A stretch of 64,000 nt of DNA from Pseudonocardia sediminis (GCF_004217185.1 NZ_SHKL01000001.1:619001-683000), one strand, 5' to 3'; positions 6,993 through 17,166 are shown, counted from the stretch's first letter. A program made the numbers and translations. The notes: generated by a model from the sequence alone, not told the origin.

Positions 6993-8156
6993 ATGTCGCC
7001 GGACACCTCGCCCCCGATGGGGGTCGCGCTCGGAGCCGTGGCCGGTGCGGGACGGCCCGGGCACTCCCGGATCGCCGCGCCGGTCGATGACGGGGTCCTC
7101 GACGTCGGGTCGCTCGCGACCGCGCAGCGCGGACCGCACCCGGAGCTGCTCACCGCCCCGAACCTGGACGCCCTGCTGGCCGCCGGGCGCCCGGTCTGGC
7201 GCGAGGTGTGGGAGTGGCTCACCGGGTGGCTGGCCGACCCGGAGCGGCTCGCCCCCTACCGGCTGCCCGCCGAGGGACTGACGCCGGTGCTGCCGTTCTC
7301 GGTGGCCGACTACGTCGACTTCTACGCCTGCGAGCAGCACGCGCGGAACGCCGGGCTGATCTTCCGGCCGGACTCCGAGCCGCTCGCGCCGAACTGGAAG
7401 CACCTGCCCGTCGGCTACCACGGGCGGGCCGGGACGGTGCGGGTCAGCGGGACCCCGGTCGTGCGCCCGTCCGGGCAGCGCGGCCGTGGCGACCACGGCC
7501 CGACCCGCACCCTCGACGTCGAGGCCGAGCTGGGTCTCGTCCTCGGCGACACGGTGCCGGGCCCGGTCGGGATGGACACCGCGCTGGACCACGTGTTCGG
7601 CGTGGTGCTGCTCAACGACTGGTCCGCCCGCGACATCCAGGGCTGGGAGACCCGCCCGCTCGGCCCGCACCTGGGCAAGTCGTTCGCGACGTCGATCTCG
7701 GCGTGGGTGACCCCGCTCGACGAGCTGGCCGGGGCCTGGACCGACCCTCCCGCCCGCGACCCGGAACCGCTGCCGTACCTGAGCGGCGCCGCCGACCGCG
7801 GGCTCGACGTGGAGCTGGGCGTGCACCTGGCCGGCGACCACGTGTCCACCCCGCCCGCCCGCGACCTCTACTGGACGCCCGCGCAGCTCGTCACGCACCT
7901 GACCTCCAACGGCGCGGGACTGCGCGCCGGGGATCTGCTCGGCTCCGGCACGATCTCCGGCCCGGCCCGGGAGCAGTTCGGCTCGTTGCTGGAGCTGTCC
8001 TGGGGCGGGTCGGAGCCGATCCACCTCTCCGGCGGAGCGACCCGGACCTACCTGTCCGACGGCGACGAGGTCGTGTTCACCGCGACCGCCCCGCGCGCCG
8101 ACGGCACCCGCTTCTCCCTCGGTGAGGTCCGGGGGAGGGTGACCCCTACTCCTTGA
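6993..8156 (+). CDS. fahA: Fumarylacetoacetase
   Basis: 387 residues. The N-terminal domain and the catalytic domain both follow bacterial FahA: LPVGYHGRAGTVRVSGTPV, the metal-binding acidic cluster DVEAELGLVLGD, and FGVVLLNDWSARDIQGWE followed by GPHLGKSFATSISAWVTPLD. It cleaves fumarylacetoacetate to fumarate and acetoacetate, last step of tyrosine/homogentisate breakdown. No hmgA or hpd is next to it. ATG 6993 is chosen because conservation begins at PMGVALGAV; the open frame extends to 6903 in unconserved codons. The last 11 bases overlap the convergent thioesterase gene. Confidence 0.92.
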   Translation: MSPDTSPPMGVALGAVAGAGRPGHSRIAAPVDDGVLDVGSLATAQRGPHPELLTAPNLDALLAAGRPVWREVWEWLTGWLADPERLAPYRLPAEGLTPVLPFSVADYVDFYACEQHARNAGLIFRPDSEPLAPNWKHLPVGYHGRAGTVRVSGTPVVRPSGQRGRGDHGPTRTLDVEAELGLVLGDTVPGPVGMDTALDHVFGVVLLNDWSARDIQGWETRPLGPHLGKSFATSISAWVTPLDELAGAWTDPPARDPEPLPYLSGAADRGLDVELGVHLAGDHVSTPPARDLYWTPAQLVTHLTSNGAGLRAGDLLGSGTISGPAREQFGSLLELSWGGSEPIHLSGGATRTYLSDGDEVVFTATAPRADGTRFSLGEVRGRVTPTP

Positions 8157-8598
8157 ACGGCAGGAGCGGCCTCGGCTCACCGAGGGCGTTCCGGATGAGC
8201 TGCGGGATCTCCTGCTTGCCGGAGCCGTCGACGGCGATCACGACGTAGACGGTGCGGGCGTCGCAGGTGACCTCGCGGCCGTTCTCCCCCTCGACCCGGA
8301 CCTGGAAGTCCAGTGCGAAGCTGGTGCGGCCGATCGTCGCCGTGGACACCGCGACGACGGTGTCGTCGCCCCAGCCGACGCCGCCGCGCCAGTCCAGTTC
8401 GGAGTGCACGAGCTGCACGTCGTAGCCGGCGTCGAGCATCGTCCGGTAGGACAGCTCGCGGTGCTCCAGGAACTCGGTCATCGCCTCGTCGAACCACGCG
8501 AGGTACCAGGCGTTGAACACGACGCCCTGGGCGTCGACCTCGTGGTAGCGCACGCGGACCGGGAACTCGAACGCGCCGTCGGCGGAGGGCTGGGCCAT
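8146..8598 (-). CDS. Acyl-CoA thioesterase, 4HBT/YbgC hotdog family
   Basis: 150 residues, a single hotdog domain. The signature VRVRYHEVDAQGVVFNAWYLAWFDEA near residues 14-39 contains the catalytic Asp of the 4-hydroxybenzoyl-CoA thioesterase/YbgC group (Y-x-E-[TV]-D-x-x-G-V-V). Acyl specificity cannot be read from sequence. It is followed, 24 bases away and upstream on its strand, by the MerR gene, and may be expressed with it. Confidence 0.85.
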   Translation of the reverse strand: MAQPSADGAFEFPVRVRYHEVDAQGVVFNAWYLAWFDEAMTEFLEHRELSYRTMLDAGYDVQLVHSELDWRGGVGWGDDTVVAVSTATIGRTSFALDFQVRVEGENGREVTCDARTVYVVIAVDGSGKQEIPQLIRNALGEPRPLLPFKE

Positions 8599-8622
8599 CG
8601 GGCGAGGATAGGGCGGAACGGC

Positions 8623-9369
8623 TCAGGACGCCGGATCACCGCGGTGGGCGACCCGGTCGCGGATGCTCCGGTTCACCGCCCGTCCGAACGCGGTGACGAC
8701 GCCGTGCACGGTGACCGGCTTGAGCCGGGCCATCACCGCGGCGATCTTCTGCCGCTCGTGCGCCGGTCGTCCGCGGTCGCGGTACGGCTGCAGTATCTCG
8801 TCCTGGAACAGCGTCATCAGGTCCTCGGCGAGCGCCGTGGTGTGCCGTTCGATGATGTCGGACGCGCGGCTCCACACCTCCGGCGAGAGCCCGGCGTCGA
8901 GCGTGTCGAGGCCGCTGGCCAGCGCCGTGGGGCCGTGCAGGCGGTACCGGTCGCCGTCGAGCGCGGTCAGGGAGCCGAGCGCCTCCAGCGCGCGGACGCC
9001 GTCGTCGTCCAGGGTGCGGCCGGCGCGGCGGTGCAGGCCGGCGCGGTCGACGTCGTCGGGTGCCTCGGGCGCCCACGGGGTGAGCAGCGCGAGCTGCAGG
9101 GACAGCTCCTCCGGGCCCGCCTCGTGCGGGACGCGCTCCAGCTGCCGCTCGATCGCGGCCAGGGTGAACCCCAGCGCGGAGAGCTCGCCGATCAGCTCGA
9201 GTCGAGCGCGGTGGGTGGTGTCGTAGAGACCGGTCCGGCCGCGCATCCGCGGCGCCGGGAGCAGACCCTTCCCGGCGTAGAAGCGGATCGTGCGGACCGA
9301 GACGCCGGTGCGCTCGGCGAGCTGGTCGACCGTCAGGAGGTCCCCGTCGGGGGTGGTCGGCGCAGCCAT
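8623..9369 (-). CDS. MerR family transcriptional regulator
   Basis: 248 residues. The N-terminal winged helix-turn-helix reads LLTVDQLAERTGVSVRTIRFYAGKGLLP, followed by the wing LYDTTHRARLELIGELSALGFTLAAIERQL. The remaining 160 residues are helical and lack the Cys ligands of metal-sensing MerR proteins, so the effector is more likely organic, possibly an acyl-CoA. The same dyad occurs upstream of this gene (9402-9418) and inside the 19-bp spacer of the fadAB promoter (10748-10764), making it the obvious candidate regulator of beta-oxidation here. Confidence 0.88.
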   Translation of the reverse strand: MAAPTTPDGDLLTVDQLAERTGVSVRTIRFYAGKGLLPAPRMRGRTGLYDTTHRARLELIGELSALGFTLAAIERQLERVPHEAGPEELSLQLALLTPWAPEAPDDVDRAGLHRRAGRTLDDDGVRALEALGSLTALDGDRYRLHGPTALASGLDTLDAGLSPEVWSRASDIIERHTTALAEDLMTLFQDEILQPYRDRGRPAHERQKIAAVMARLKPVTVHGVVTAFGRAVNRSIRDRVAHRGDPAS

Positions 9370-9384
9370 GGCCGGAAGGCTACG

Positions 9385-9798
9385 TCATTCGGCGGCCCAT
9401 ATGACAGTGTCGCTGTAATATGCGTCGCGGTCCCGGTCGAGACCCCGGGAGCGCTCCGCCGGGGCGAACACCACCACGATCGACAGGTCCTCGGTGACCT
9501 CGGTGAAGTGGTGGACCTCGCGGGCGGGGAGATGCACGACGGATCCGGGCCCGATCTCGTACTCGGTGCTGATCCTCGTTCCGTCTGCGCCGGCCTCGGC
9601 CGTCTCGGAGACCAGCTTGGCCCGCCCGCGCACCACGACGTAGATCTCGTCCTCGGTGTGCGGCTCCTGCCCGTCCTTGCCGCCGACCGGGATGCAGTAC
9701 GTCCCGACCGACAGGTCCGCGGTACGCAGGTGCTCGCGGTACTGGTTCGGTTCCCCCTCGGGAACGGCGAAGTGCCCGGCGGCCCGCAGGATCTGCAC
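9385..9798 (-). CDS. Cupin-domain protein
   Basis: 137 residues from GTG 9798. The single cupin has motif 1 as EPHTEDEIYVVVRGRAKL and motif 2 as GPGSVVHLPAREVHHFTEV, keeping the usual His/Glu/His metal-ligand pattern. The frame is open to 9894, but that would run into the divergent hydrolase gene, and similarity begins at ILRAAGHFAVPEGEPNQY, so the internal GTG is preferred. Function unknown; cupins of this form are often small-molecule binding or dioxygenase-like. Its stop is 15 bases before the merR start on the same strand, so a shared transcript is possible. Confidence 0.75.
   Translation of the reverse strand: MQILRAAGHFAVPEGEPNQYREHLRTADLSVGTYCIPVGGKDGQEPHTEDEIYVVVRGRAKLVSETAEAGADGTRISTEYEIGPGSVVHLPAREVHHFTEVTEDLSIVVVFAPAERSRGLDRDRDAYYSDTVIWAAE
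9402..9418. promoter_or_regulatory. Candidate MerR operator upstream of merR
   Basis: TGACAG-TGTCG-CTGTAA, a near-palindrome 33 bases upstream of the merR start and inside the last codons of the cupin gene. It matches the dyad in the fadA promoter (TGACAG-TGCTG-CTGTTA) at 14 of 17 positions, with flanking AT-rich bases also similar. Probable autoregulatory site. Confidence 0.6.
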
Positions 9799-9851
9799 GA
9801 CGGCGAGAGTACTGCGTCCGGCCCGGCGGGCCAGCTCCTCGACGGGCCAGG

Positions 9852-10667
9852 ATGAGGTCCATGGGAACGGTGATGACGAGCGACCACGTGGCACTGCACG
9901 TCGACGACGAGGGGTCCGGTCCGGCCGTCGTCCTCGTCGCGGGGTTCGGCGCGCCGTCGACGAGCTGGGTGTTCCAGGTGGACGCCCTGACCGCCGCCGG
10001 GTACCGGACGGTGTGCGTGGACCGGCGCTCGCACGGGCAGTCCGAGTCGCCGGCGTTCGGGCAGCGGATGGCCCGTCACGGCAAGGACCTGCACGACGTG
10101 CTCGTCGCGCTGGACCTGCGCGACGCCGTCCTGGTCGGCGGCTCGATGGGCGCGAGCACGATCTGGGCCCACACCGACCTGTTCGGCACCGACGGCGTCC
10201 GCGGCATCGTCAGCGTCGACCAGACCCCCAGGATGCTCAACGGCCCGGACTGGCCGCACGGCTACTACGGGTTCGACGACACCAACGCCGGAACGTTCTT
10301 CGCCGACGGGGTGCCGCCGACGGGCCGGGGCCTGCCGATGGAGCGGGCGGCCGCGTCCATGGGGCGTCTCGCGGAGCGCCTCGGACCGCAGGCGACCGCG
10401 TTCCGGGCGCCGGCTCCGGAGACCGTGCCCCTGCTGCGCGACCACGCCCAGCAGGACTGGCGCGACGTCGTCGCCCGCACGGAGGTGCCCGTCCTCATGA
10501 CGGCCGGGCGCGAGAGCCAGCTCTGGCCGTGCGAGCACGCCGCGGCCGCCGTCCACGGCCACCCGCAGGGCCGCGCCGTCGTCCTGGAGGACTGCGGGCA
10601 CGCGGCGAACATCGACCGGCCCGACGAGTTCAACGCGGCGATGGTGGAGTTCCTCGCCGACCTGTGA
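9852..10667 (+). CDS. Alpha/beta hydrolase
   Basis: Up to 271 residues. Oxyanion region VVLVAGFGAPSTSW, nucleophile elbow GGSMGAS (Ser near residue 98), acid within MTAGRESQLWP, and the catalytic His in EDCGHAANIDRPDEF, all in order for the fold. In-frame ATGs at 9852, 9861 and 9873 compete; MTSDHVALHVDDEG from 9873 may be the natural N-terminus. Divergent from the cupin gene with an intergenic space of about 50 bases. Substrate cannot be inferred. Confidence 0.8.
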   Translation: MRSMGTVMTSDHVALHVDDEGSGPAVVLVAGFGAPSTSWVFQVDALTAAGYRTVCVDRRSHGQSESPAFGQRMARHGKDLHDVLVALDLRDAVLVGGSMGASTIWAHTDLFGTDGVRGIVSVDQTPRMLNGPDWPHGYYGFDDTNAGTFFADGVPPTGRGLPMERAAASMGRLAERLGPQATAFRAPAPETVPLLRDHAQQDWRDVVARTEVPVLMTAGRESQLWPCEHAAAAVHGHPQGRAVVLEDCGHAANIDRPDEFNAAMVEFLADL

Positions 10668-10737
10668 GCCGCCGGCCGGGGAGATCGTCGCCGCCACCGC
10701 CGATCGTGTGTCCCGTCACCCCACGGACGGCCGGTCC

Positions 10738-10768
10738 TTGACCTATGTGACAGTGCTGCTGTTATAAA
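10738..10768 (+). promoter_or_regulatory. MerR-type promoter of the fadAB operon
   Basis: A -35 hexamer TTGACC (10738-10743) and a -10 hexamer TATAAA (10763-10768) are separated by 19 bp instead of 17. The spacer holds the dyad TGACAG-TGCTG-CTGTTA (10748-10764). A long spacer with a centred dyad is the hallmark of promoters activated by MerR proteins, which untwist the DNA to realign the two hexamers. The transcript would start about 65 bases before fadA. Confidence 0.7.
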
Positions 10769-10840
10769 GAACCTCGAGGCGTAGCAACGGTCGCGCGTGC
10801 CTGCGGGCCGTATCCACGCAGGAGCAGACGAGAGGTTCGC

Positions 10841-12064
<1,224 letters not shown>

Positions 12065-12090
12065 ATCCCCCGGAAGGACTGAGTACCACA

Positions 12091-14265
12091 GTGAGTGAGC
12101 AGAAGGCCGTCCGCTGGGAGAAGGGCTCCGACGGCATCGCGATCGTCACCCTCGACGACCCCGGCCGCAGCGCCAACACCATGAACGACCGCTACAAGGA
12201 GGCGATGGGCGAGGTCGTCGACGCGCTCGTCGCCGCCAAGGACGACATCTCCGGCGTCATCATCACCTCGGCGAAGAAGACGTTCTTCGCCGGCGGCGAC
12301 CTGACGTCGCTGTCCTCGGCCGGGCCGGACGACGCGCCCGCCGTGTTCGAGAACGTCACCGAGGTCAAGGCCCAGCTGCGCAAGCTGGAGACGCTGGGCA
12401 AGCCCGTCGTCGCGGCCATGAACGGCACCGCGCTCGGCGGCGGCCTGGAGATCGGCCTGGCCTGTCACCACCGGATCGGGCTCGACGCCAAGGGCGTCAT
12501 CTACGGCCTGCCCGAGGTCACCCTGGGCCTGCTGCCCGGTGGCGGCGGCGTCACCCGCATCACCCGCATGCTGGGCATCGCCAACGGCTTCATGAACGTC
12601 CTCGCGCAGGGCCAGCGGCACAAGCCGGAGAAGGCCGTCGAGCTGGGGATCGTCGACGAGCTCGCCTCCACCCCGGAGGAGATGCTCGAGAAGGCGAAGG
12701 CCTGGATCGCGGCCAACCCGGAGGCGTCGCAGCCCTGGGACCAGCCGAAGTACAAGATCCCCGGCGGAACGCCGTCGAACCCGTCGCTGGCCTCGATCCT
12801 GCCCGCGTTCCCGGCGAACCTGCGCAAGCAGCTCAAGGGCGCGCCGATGCCGGCCCCGCGCAACATCCTCGCCGCGGCCGTCGAGGGGTCCCAGGTGGAC
12901 TTCGACACCGCGCTGCGCATCGAGGGCCGCTACTTCGCCGAGCTCGTCTGCGGCCAGGTCTCGAAGAACATGACCAAGGCGTTCTTCTTCGACCTGCAGG
13001 CGATCAACGGCGGCAAGTCCCGCCCGGACGGCCACGACAAGTGGGCGCCCACCAAGGTCGCGGTGCTCGGCGCCGGGATGATGGGCGCGGGCATCGCCTA
13101 CGTCTGCGCGCTGTCCGGCTGGGACGTCGTGCTCAAGGACGTCTCGCAGGAGGCCGCCGACAAGGGGAAGGCCTACTCCGAGAACCTGGTCGCCAAGGGC
13201 GTCAAGCGCGGCAAGACCACGCAGGAGAAGGGTGACGCCCTGCTCGGGCGGATCACCGCGACGGCGGACTACGCCGACCTCGCCGGCTGCGACGTCGTGA
13301 TCGAGGCCGTGTTCGAGTCGGTCAAGCTCAAGCAGGAGGTGTTCGCGGAGGCGGCCAAGGTCGTCAACTCCGACGCCCTGCTGTGCTCGAACACCTCGAC
13401 GCTGCCGATCACCGAGCTCGCGAAGGGCGTCGACCGCCCGGACGACTTCATCGGCCTGCACTTCTTCTCGCCGGTGGACAAGATGCCGCTGGTCGAGATC
13501 ATCCGCGGTGAGCGCACGAACGACGCGGCCCTGGCCAAGGCGTTCGACCTCACCCTGGGGATCAAGAAGACCCCGATCGTCGTCAACGACAGCCGCGGCT
13601 TCTTCACCAGCCGCGTCATCGGCACCTTCATCAACGAGGGCGTCGCGATGCTGGCCGAGGGCATCGACCCGCAGACGATCGAGCAGGCGTCCTCGCAGGC
13701 CGGCTACCCGGCCCCGGTGCTGCAGCTGATGGACGAGCTCACGCTCACGCTGCCGCGCAAGATCCGCGAGGAGTCGAAGGCGGCGACCGAGGCGGCCGGC
13801 GGCACCTGGGCCGGACACCCCTCGGACGCGGTCATCGACCGGCTCGTCGACGAGTTCGACCGCAAGGGCAAGAGCACCGGCGGCGGGTTCTACGAGTACG
13901 CCGACGGCAAGCGCACCCGCCTGTGGCCGGGCCTGCGCACCGAGTTCGGCGCGACCAACCACGACGTGGACCTGCACGAGCTCTCCGAGCGGATGCTGTT
14001 CGTGGAGTCGCTCGAGACCGTCAAGTGCGTCGACGAGGGCGTGCTGACGACGGTGCCGGACGCCAACATCGGCTCGATCTTCGGCATCGGCTTCCCGGCC
14101 TGGACCGGCGGGGTGCTGCAGTTCATCGAGGGCTACCCCGGTGGACCGGCGGGCTTCGTCGCCCGCGCCGACGAGTTCGCCAAGAAGTACGGCGACCGCT
14201 TCGCCGTCCCGGACAGCCTGCGTACGCGGGCCGCCCAGGGCGAGTCGGCCACCGCCGCGGCCTGA
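12091..14265 (+). CDS. fadB: 3-hydroxyacyl-CoA dehydrogenase / enoyl-CoA hydratase, FadB type
   Basis: 724 residues. The N-terminal crotonase domain (about 1-190) has KPVVAAMNGTALGGGLEIGLACHHRI and GLPEVTLGLLPGGGGVTR with the oxyanion-hole and acidic residues; the central NAD-binding domain begins at VAVLGAGMMGAGIAYVCA (near residue 325) and contains IGLHFFSPVDKMPLVEII; the C-terminal dimerisation domains follow. It hydrates enoyl-CoA and oxidises the 3-hydroxy product, feeding FadA. GGAAGGA at 12072-12078 supports GTG 12091. A strong terminator lies 21 bases after the stop. Confidence 0.93.
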   Translation: MSEQKAVRWEKGSDGIAIVTLDDPGRSANTMNDRYKEAMGEVVDALVAAKDDISGVIITSAKKTFFAGGDLTSLSSAGPDDAPAVFENVTEVKAQLRKLETLGKPVVAAMNGTALGGGLEIGLACHHRIGLDAKGVIYGLPEVTLGLLPGGGGVTRITRMLGIANGFMNVLAQGQRHKPEKAVELGIVDELASTPEEMLEKAKAWIAANPEASQPWDQPKYKIPGGTPSNPSLASILPAFPANLRKQLKGAPMPAPRNILAAAVEGSQVDFDTALRIEGRYFAELVCGQVSKNMTKAFFFDLQAINGGKSRPDGHDKWAPTKVAVLGAGMMGAGIAYVCALSGWDVVLKDVSQEAADKGKAYSENLVAKGVKRGKTTQEKGDALLGRITATADYADLAGCDVVIEAVFESVKLKQEVFAEAAKVVNSDALLCSNTSTLPITELAKGVDRPDDFIGLHFFSPVDKMPLVEIIRGERTNDAALAKAFDLTLGIKKTPIVVNDSRGFFTSRVIGTFINEGVAMLAEGIDPQTIEQASSQAGYPAPVLQLMDELTLTLPRKIREESKAATEAAGGTWAGHPSDAVIDRLVDEFDRKGKSTGGGFYEYADGKRTRLWPGLRTEFGATNHDVDLHELSERMLFVESLETVKCVDEGVLTTVPDANIGSIFGIGFPAWTGGVLQFIEGYPGGPAGFVARADEFAKKYGDRFAVPDSLRTRAAQGESATAAA

Positions 14266-14286
14266 CCCTCTCCGCACGCACGATCC

Positions 14287-14320
14287 CGACACCCCCGCCG
14301 GAGCCCCGGCGGGGGTGTCG
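14287..14320 (+). terminator. Intrinsic terminator of the fadAB operon
   Basis: Perfect 15-bp stem (14287-14301 with 14306-14320, arm CGACACCCCCGCCGG) around a 4-base loop. One of the strongest hairpins in the window, directly after fadB. Confidence 0.85.
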
Positions 14321-14407
14321 TGTGTCCGACGAGCGGCACTGTCGTCGCATAGGTTGCGACGAGGGTGCCGATCGTCGGCACCGCGCGCGAGCGAGGAGGA
14401 CGTGGAC

Positions 14408-14701
14408 GTGATCCGCAACGTGGTGGTCGGACGGCTGAAGGACGGCGTCGACCCGTCGGAGATCGAGCCGGGTCTGCAGGCGTTGCGCGACCTGCGCGTC
14501 GACGGCGTCGAGCTGCGGCTGGTGGCCGGGCTGGACCTGGGCCTGCGCGAGGGCAACGCGCACTACGTGATCACCGTCGACCTCGACGACGAGCAGGCCT
14601 ACAAGGTCTACGACGCCGACGCCGAGCACAACCGGATCCGCGCCGAGCTGTTCGCGCCGTTCAGCGAGAAGATCGAGCGCATCCAGTTCCGCCCGTCCTG
14701 A
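14408..14701 (+). CDS. Dabb-family (stress-responsive alpha/beta barrel) protein
   Basis: 97 residues from GTG 14408, which is 7 bases after the strong GAGGAGGA ribosome-binding site; GTG 14402 is too close to it. The sequence MIRNVVVGRLKDGVDPSEIE, then GLDLGLREGNAHYVITVDLDDEQAYKVYDADAEH, and the end FSEKIERIQF follow the dimeric ferredoxin-like Dabb domain. Biochemical role is not established for most members. Stands alone between the fadAB terminator and the DedA gene. Confidence 0.8.
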   Translation: MIRNVVVGRLKDGVDPSEIEPGLQALRDLRVDGVELRLVAGLDLGLREGNAHYVITVDLDDEQAYKVYDADAEHNRIRAELFAPFSEKIERIQFRPS

Positions 14702-14844
14702 CTCAGCGTGTCGGCGCCGGGACACGCCGGTCGGCCGGACTGCTCGGCGTGTCGGACGCGTGACCTGCGACGGGACGAGTTCCCGATCGTGATCCATCCC
14801 GCAGATTCGGACGATCCGGGCGTCACTGCCCGCGTCCGGGCACC

Positions 14845-15474
14845 ATGGATGCCGTGACGGAGTGGGTGTTCGCGGTCGTGGACCGTCTCGGCGCGGCCGG
14901 GATCGGGCTGCTGATCTTCCTGGAGAACGTGGTCCCGCCCATCCCGTCCGAGGTGATCCTGCCCCTGGGCGGCTTCCGGGCGCAGGTCGGCGTGATGAAC
15001 CCGATCGCCGTCTGGGCCGCCGCCACGATCGGCGCGGTGGCCGGCGCGCTGGTGCTCTACGCGCTCGGCGCCTGGCTCGGCTACGAACGCGTGCACCGCC
15101 TGGCCGGGCACCGCTGGTTCCTGCTCTCCAGCCAGAAGGACCTCGACCGCGGCCGCGCGCTGTTCGACCGGCACGGCGGACCGATCGTCCTGTTCGGACG
15201 TTGCGTCCCGCTGGTGCGCAGCCTGGTGTCCATCCCAGCCGGGATCTCCGGCATGCCGCTGGTGCGGTTCACCGCGCTCAGCGCGCTCGGGAGTGCGGTG
15301 TGGAACGCGTTGTTCGTGGGGCTCGGCTGGTTCCTCGGGGACCGCTGGGAGGTGATCGAGCAGTACATGGGCCCGATCAGCACCGCCGTCCTCGTGGTGG
15401 CCGTGGTCGCGATCGGCTGGCTCGTCGTGCGTCGCGTGCGCAGCCGCAACGCCGCGGCCGACAGCCGCGCCTGA
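14845..15474 (+). CDS. DedA-family membrane protein
   Basis: 209 residues with about five hydrophobic segments. The DedA signature is present: FLENVVPPIPSEVILPLGGF near the N-terminus and FGRCVPLVRSLVSIPAGISGMP in the middle, including the conserved Arg residues, then GSAVWNALFVGLGWFLG. DedA proteins act in envelope lipid homeostasis, probably as undecaprenyl-phosphate or phospholipid translocases. Distinct from the TVP38-type relative at 59064-59705. Transcribed alone or with the following ABC pair. Confidence 0.88.
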   Translation: MDAVTEWVFAVVDRLGAAGIGLLIFLENVVPPIPSEVILPLGGFRAQVGVMNPIAVWAAATIGAVAGALVLYALGAWLGYERVHRLAGHRWFLLSSQKDLDRGRALFDRHGGPIVLFGRCVPLVRSLVSIPAGISGMPLVRFTALSALGSAVWNALFVGLGWFLGDRWEVIEQYMGPISTAVLVVAVVAIGWLVVRRVRSRNAAADSRA

Positions 15475-15610
15475 CATCCGACGCAGAGCGTACGAATCCG
15501 GTCACCCTGCGCTTACCTGCTGATCCTTTGTTCGACCAGCCGATCTCCACGCCCGCGCGGTGTGGCAGCCTGATCTTCACGGAGAACGGGCCGGCGGGAG
15601 GAGACGGGCG

Positions 15611-16426
15611 ATGCGCCTCGTCGACGTCGGCAAGTCCTACCGTCCCGGCAGCCCGGTCCTCACCGGGGTCGACCTGGTCCTGGAGCCGGGTGTCCCGTCC
15701 GTCCTGCACGGACCCAACGGCAGCGGCAAGTCCACCCTGCTGCGGATCGCGGCCGGCTGCGAGACGCCGACCACCGGCCGGGTCGACGGGCGTCCGGACG
15801 TCGTCGGGTATCTGCCGGACCGCTTCCCGGCGCTGCTGCGCCTGCCCGCCCGCCGCTACCTGCGCCACCTCGCCGCGATCCGCGGGGTCCCGGCCGACGA
15901 CGCGGCGGCGACCGCCGAGGAGGTGCTGGCCGAGCTCGGCTTCACCGGCGCCGACGACGAGCCGATGGCCGCGCTGTCGAAGGGCAACACCCAGAAGGTC
16001 GGCCTGGCGCAGGCGTTGAGCTGCGGTGCCGGCCTGCTCGTGCTGGACGAGCCGTGGTCCGGCCTGGACGCCGACGCGATCGCCGCGCTGGACGACCGGC
16101 TCGCGGATGTCCGTGTCCGGATGCTGCTCACCGACCACACCGGTACCGCCGAGACGCTGCCCGGGGCGCAGGTCCGCCGGCTCGGCCCGGACGGCCGCCT
16201 CGACCGCGGACCGGGACCGACGGCGTCGCGGGTCCGGGTGCGTGTCGAGGTGCGGTGCCCGGGCGACCCGCGCGCGGTCCTCGACCGGCTGCCCCCGGCG
16301 CGGGTGGAGGAGATGGCGCCGGGACGGCTGGTGGTCCTGCTCGCGTCCCGGCACAGCGACGCCTGGCTGGCCGCCGCGCTGGCCGCGGGCTGCTCGGTCC
16401 ACGACGTCGTCCGGGAGCAGGCGTGA
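15611..16426 (+). CDS. ABC transporter ATP-binding protein
   Basis: 271 residues from ATG 15611. Walker A GPNGSGKST near residue 40, signature-like ALSKGNTQKVGLAQAL (S-K-G-N in place of the usual LSGGQ), Walker B GLLVLDEPWSGLD. The signature resembles that of drug/lantibiotic-type exporters. The C-terminal 80 residues are an extra domain with RVRVRVEVRCPGDPRAVLDRLP. Ends in a 4-base overlap (GTGA) with the membrane-protein gene. Substrate unknown. Confidence 0.85.
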   Translation: MRLVDVGKSYRPGSPVLTGVDLVLEPGVPSVLHGPNGSGKSTLLRIAAGCETPTTGRVDGRPDVVGYLPDRFPALLRLPARRYLRHLAAIRGVPADDAAATAEEVLAELGFTGADDEPMAALSKGNTQKVGLAQALSCGAGLLVLDEPWSGLDADAIAALDDRLADVRVRMLLTDHTGTAETLPGAQVRRLGPDGRLDRGPGPTASRVRVRVEVRCPGDPRAVLDRLPPARVEEMAPGRLVVLLASRHSDAWLAAALAAGCSVHDVVREQA

Positions 16427-17166
16427 ACCGGGCGCGCGCCGCGGCGGCGGTGGCCGTGGCGCGGATGCTCGGGGAGGACATCGCACGGTCGCAGCGGTTC
16501 CTGGTCCCGGCGCTGCTGTTCGGCGTCGCGCTCGCCGTCCTGTTCGGCGGGGACCCGGGCCCGCTCCCGGAGCCGTGGGCGGCGTCGGCGCTGCTGCTCT
16601 ACCCGGTCGGGGCGTGGCTGACCCACTCGCTGGCCGGGACCGAGGACGACGTCGCGCGCACGGTCACGGTGACCGCGGCCGGGGGCGGGGGACCGGTCGT
16701 CGCCGGGGTCGCGCTGGCCGGAGCGGCCGGGGTCGTCGCGCTGTCGGTGCTGGCAGTGCTGTGGGGACTGGTCGCGGCGTTCGCCACGGCCACTCCCGGG
16801 CTCCTGCTCGACGGGCTGTTCGGTCACCTGGCCTGCGGGCTGAGCGGGGTCGCGGTGGGCCTTCTCTGCGCCCGCCCGGTGATCCGGAGCCTGGGCTGGG
16901 GGCTGCTGACCGGGCTGGTGTTCGTCGTCGTCACCGGTACCCGGTCGTGGCTGCCGCCGGTCGGGACCGCCGTCGCCGCGCTGGGGTCGGGGCGCGGCGG
17001 CATCGGGGTGTTCGGCGACGTCCTGCTGGCGGTCGTCCTGGTGGTGGTCGCGTGCGCGCTGGTGGTGCGCTGCGAGCAGGGCTGGCCCGACGAGTGGCGC
17101 GACCGGCTCGCGCCGGTGCGCCGCCGGCTCCCGCGGGCGATCCGGGACCGGTTCGGGCCGGAGTAG
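16423..17166 (+). CDS. Membrane subunit of the adjacent ABC system
   Basis: 247 residues, mostly hydrophobic, about six membrane segments (for example PALLFGVALAVLFG, WAASALLLYPVGAWL, GVALAGAAGVVALSVLAVLWGL, and FGDVLLAVVLVVVACALVV). No recognisable permease motif; membership in an ABC transporter rests on the 4-base overlap with the ATPase gene. The cytoplasmic tail is basic (RLAPVRRRLPRAIRDRFGPE). Confidence 0.7.
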   Translation: MNRARAAAAVAVARMLGEDIARSQRFLVPALLFGVALAVLFGGDPGPLPEPWAASALLLYPVGAWLTHSLAGTEDDVARTVTVTAAGGGGPVVAGVALAGAAGVVALSVLAVLWGLVAAFATATPGLLLDGLFGHLACGLSGVAVGLLCARPVIRSLGWGLLTGLVFVVVTGTRSWLPPVGTAVAALGSGRGGIGVFGDVLLAVVLVVVACALVVRCEQGWPDEWRDRLAPVRRRLPRAIRDRFGPE

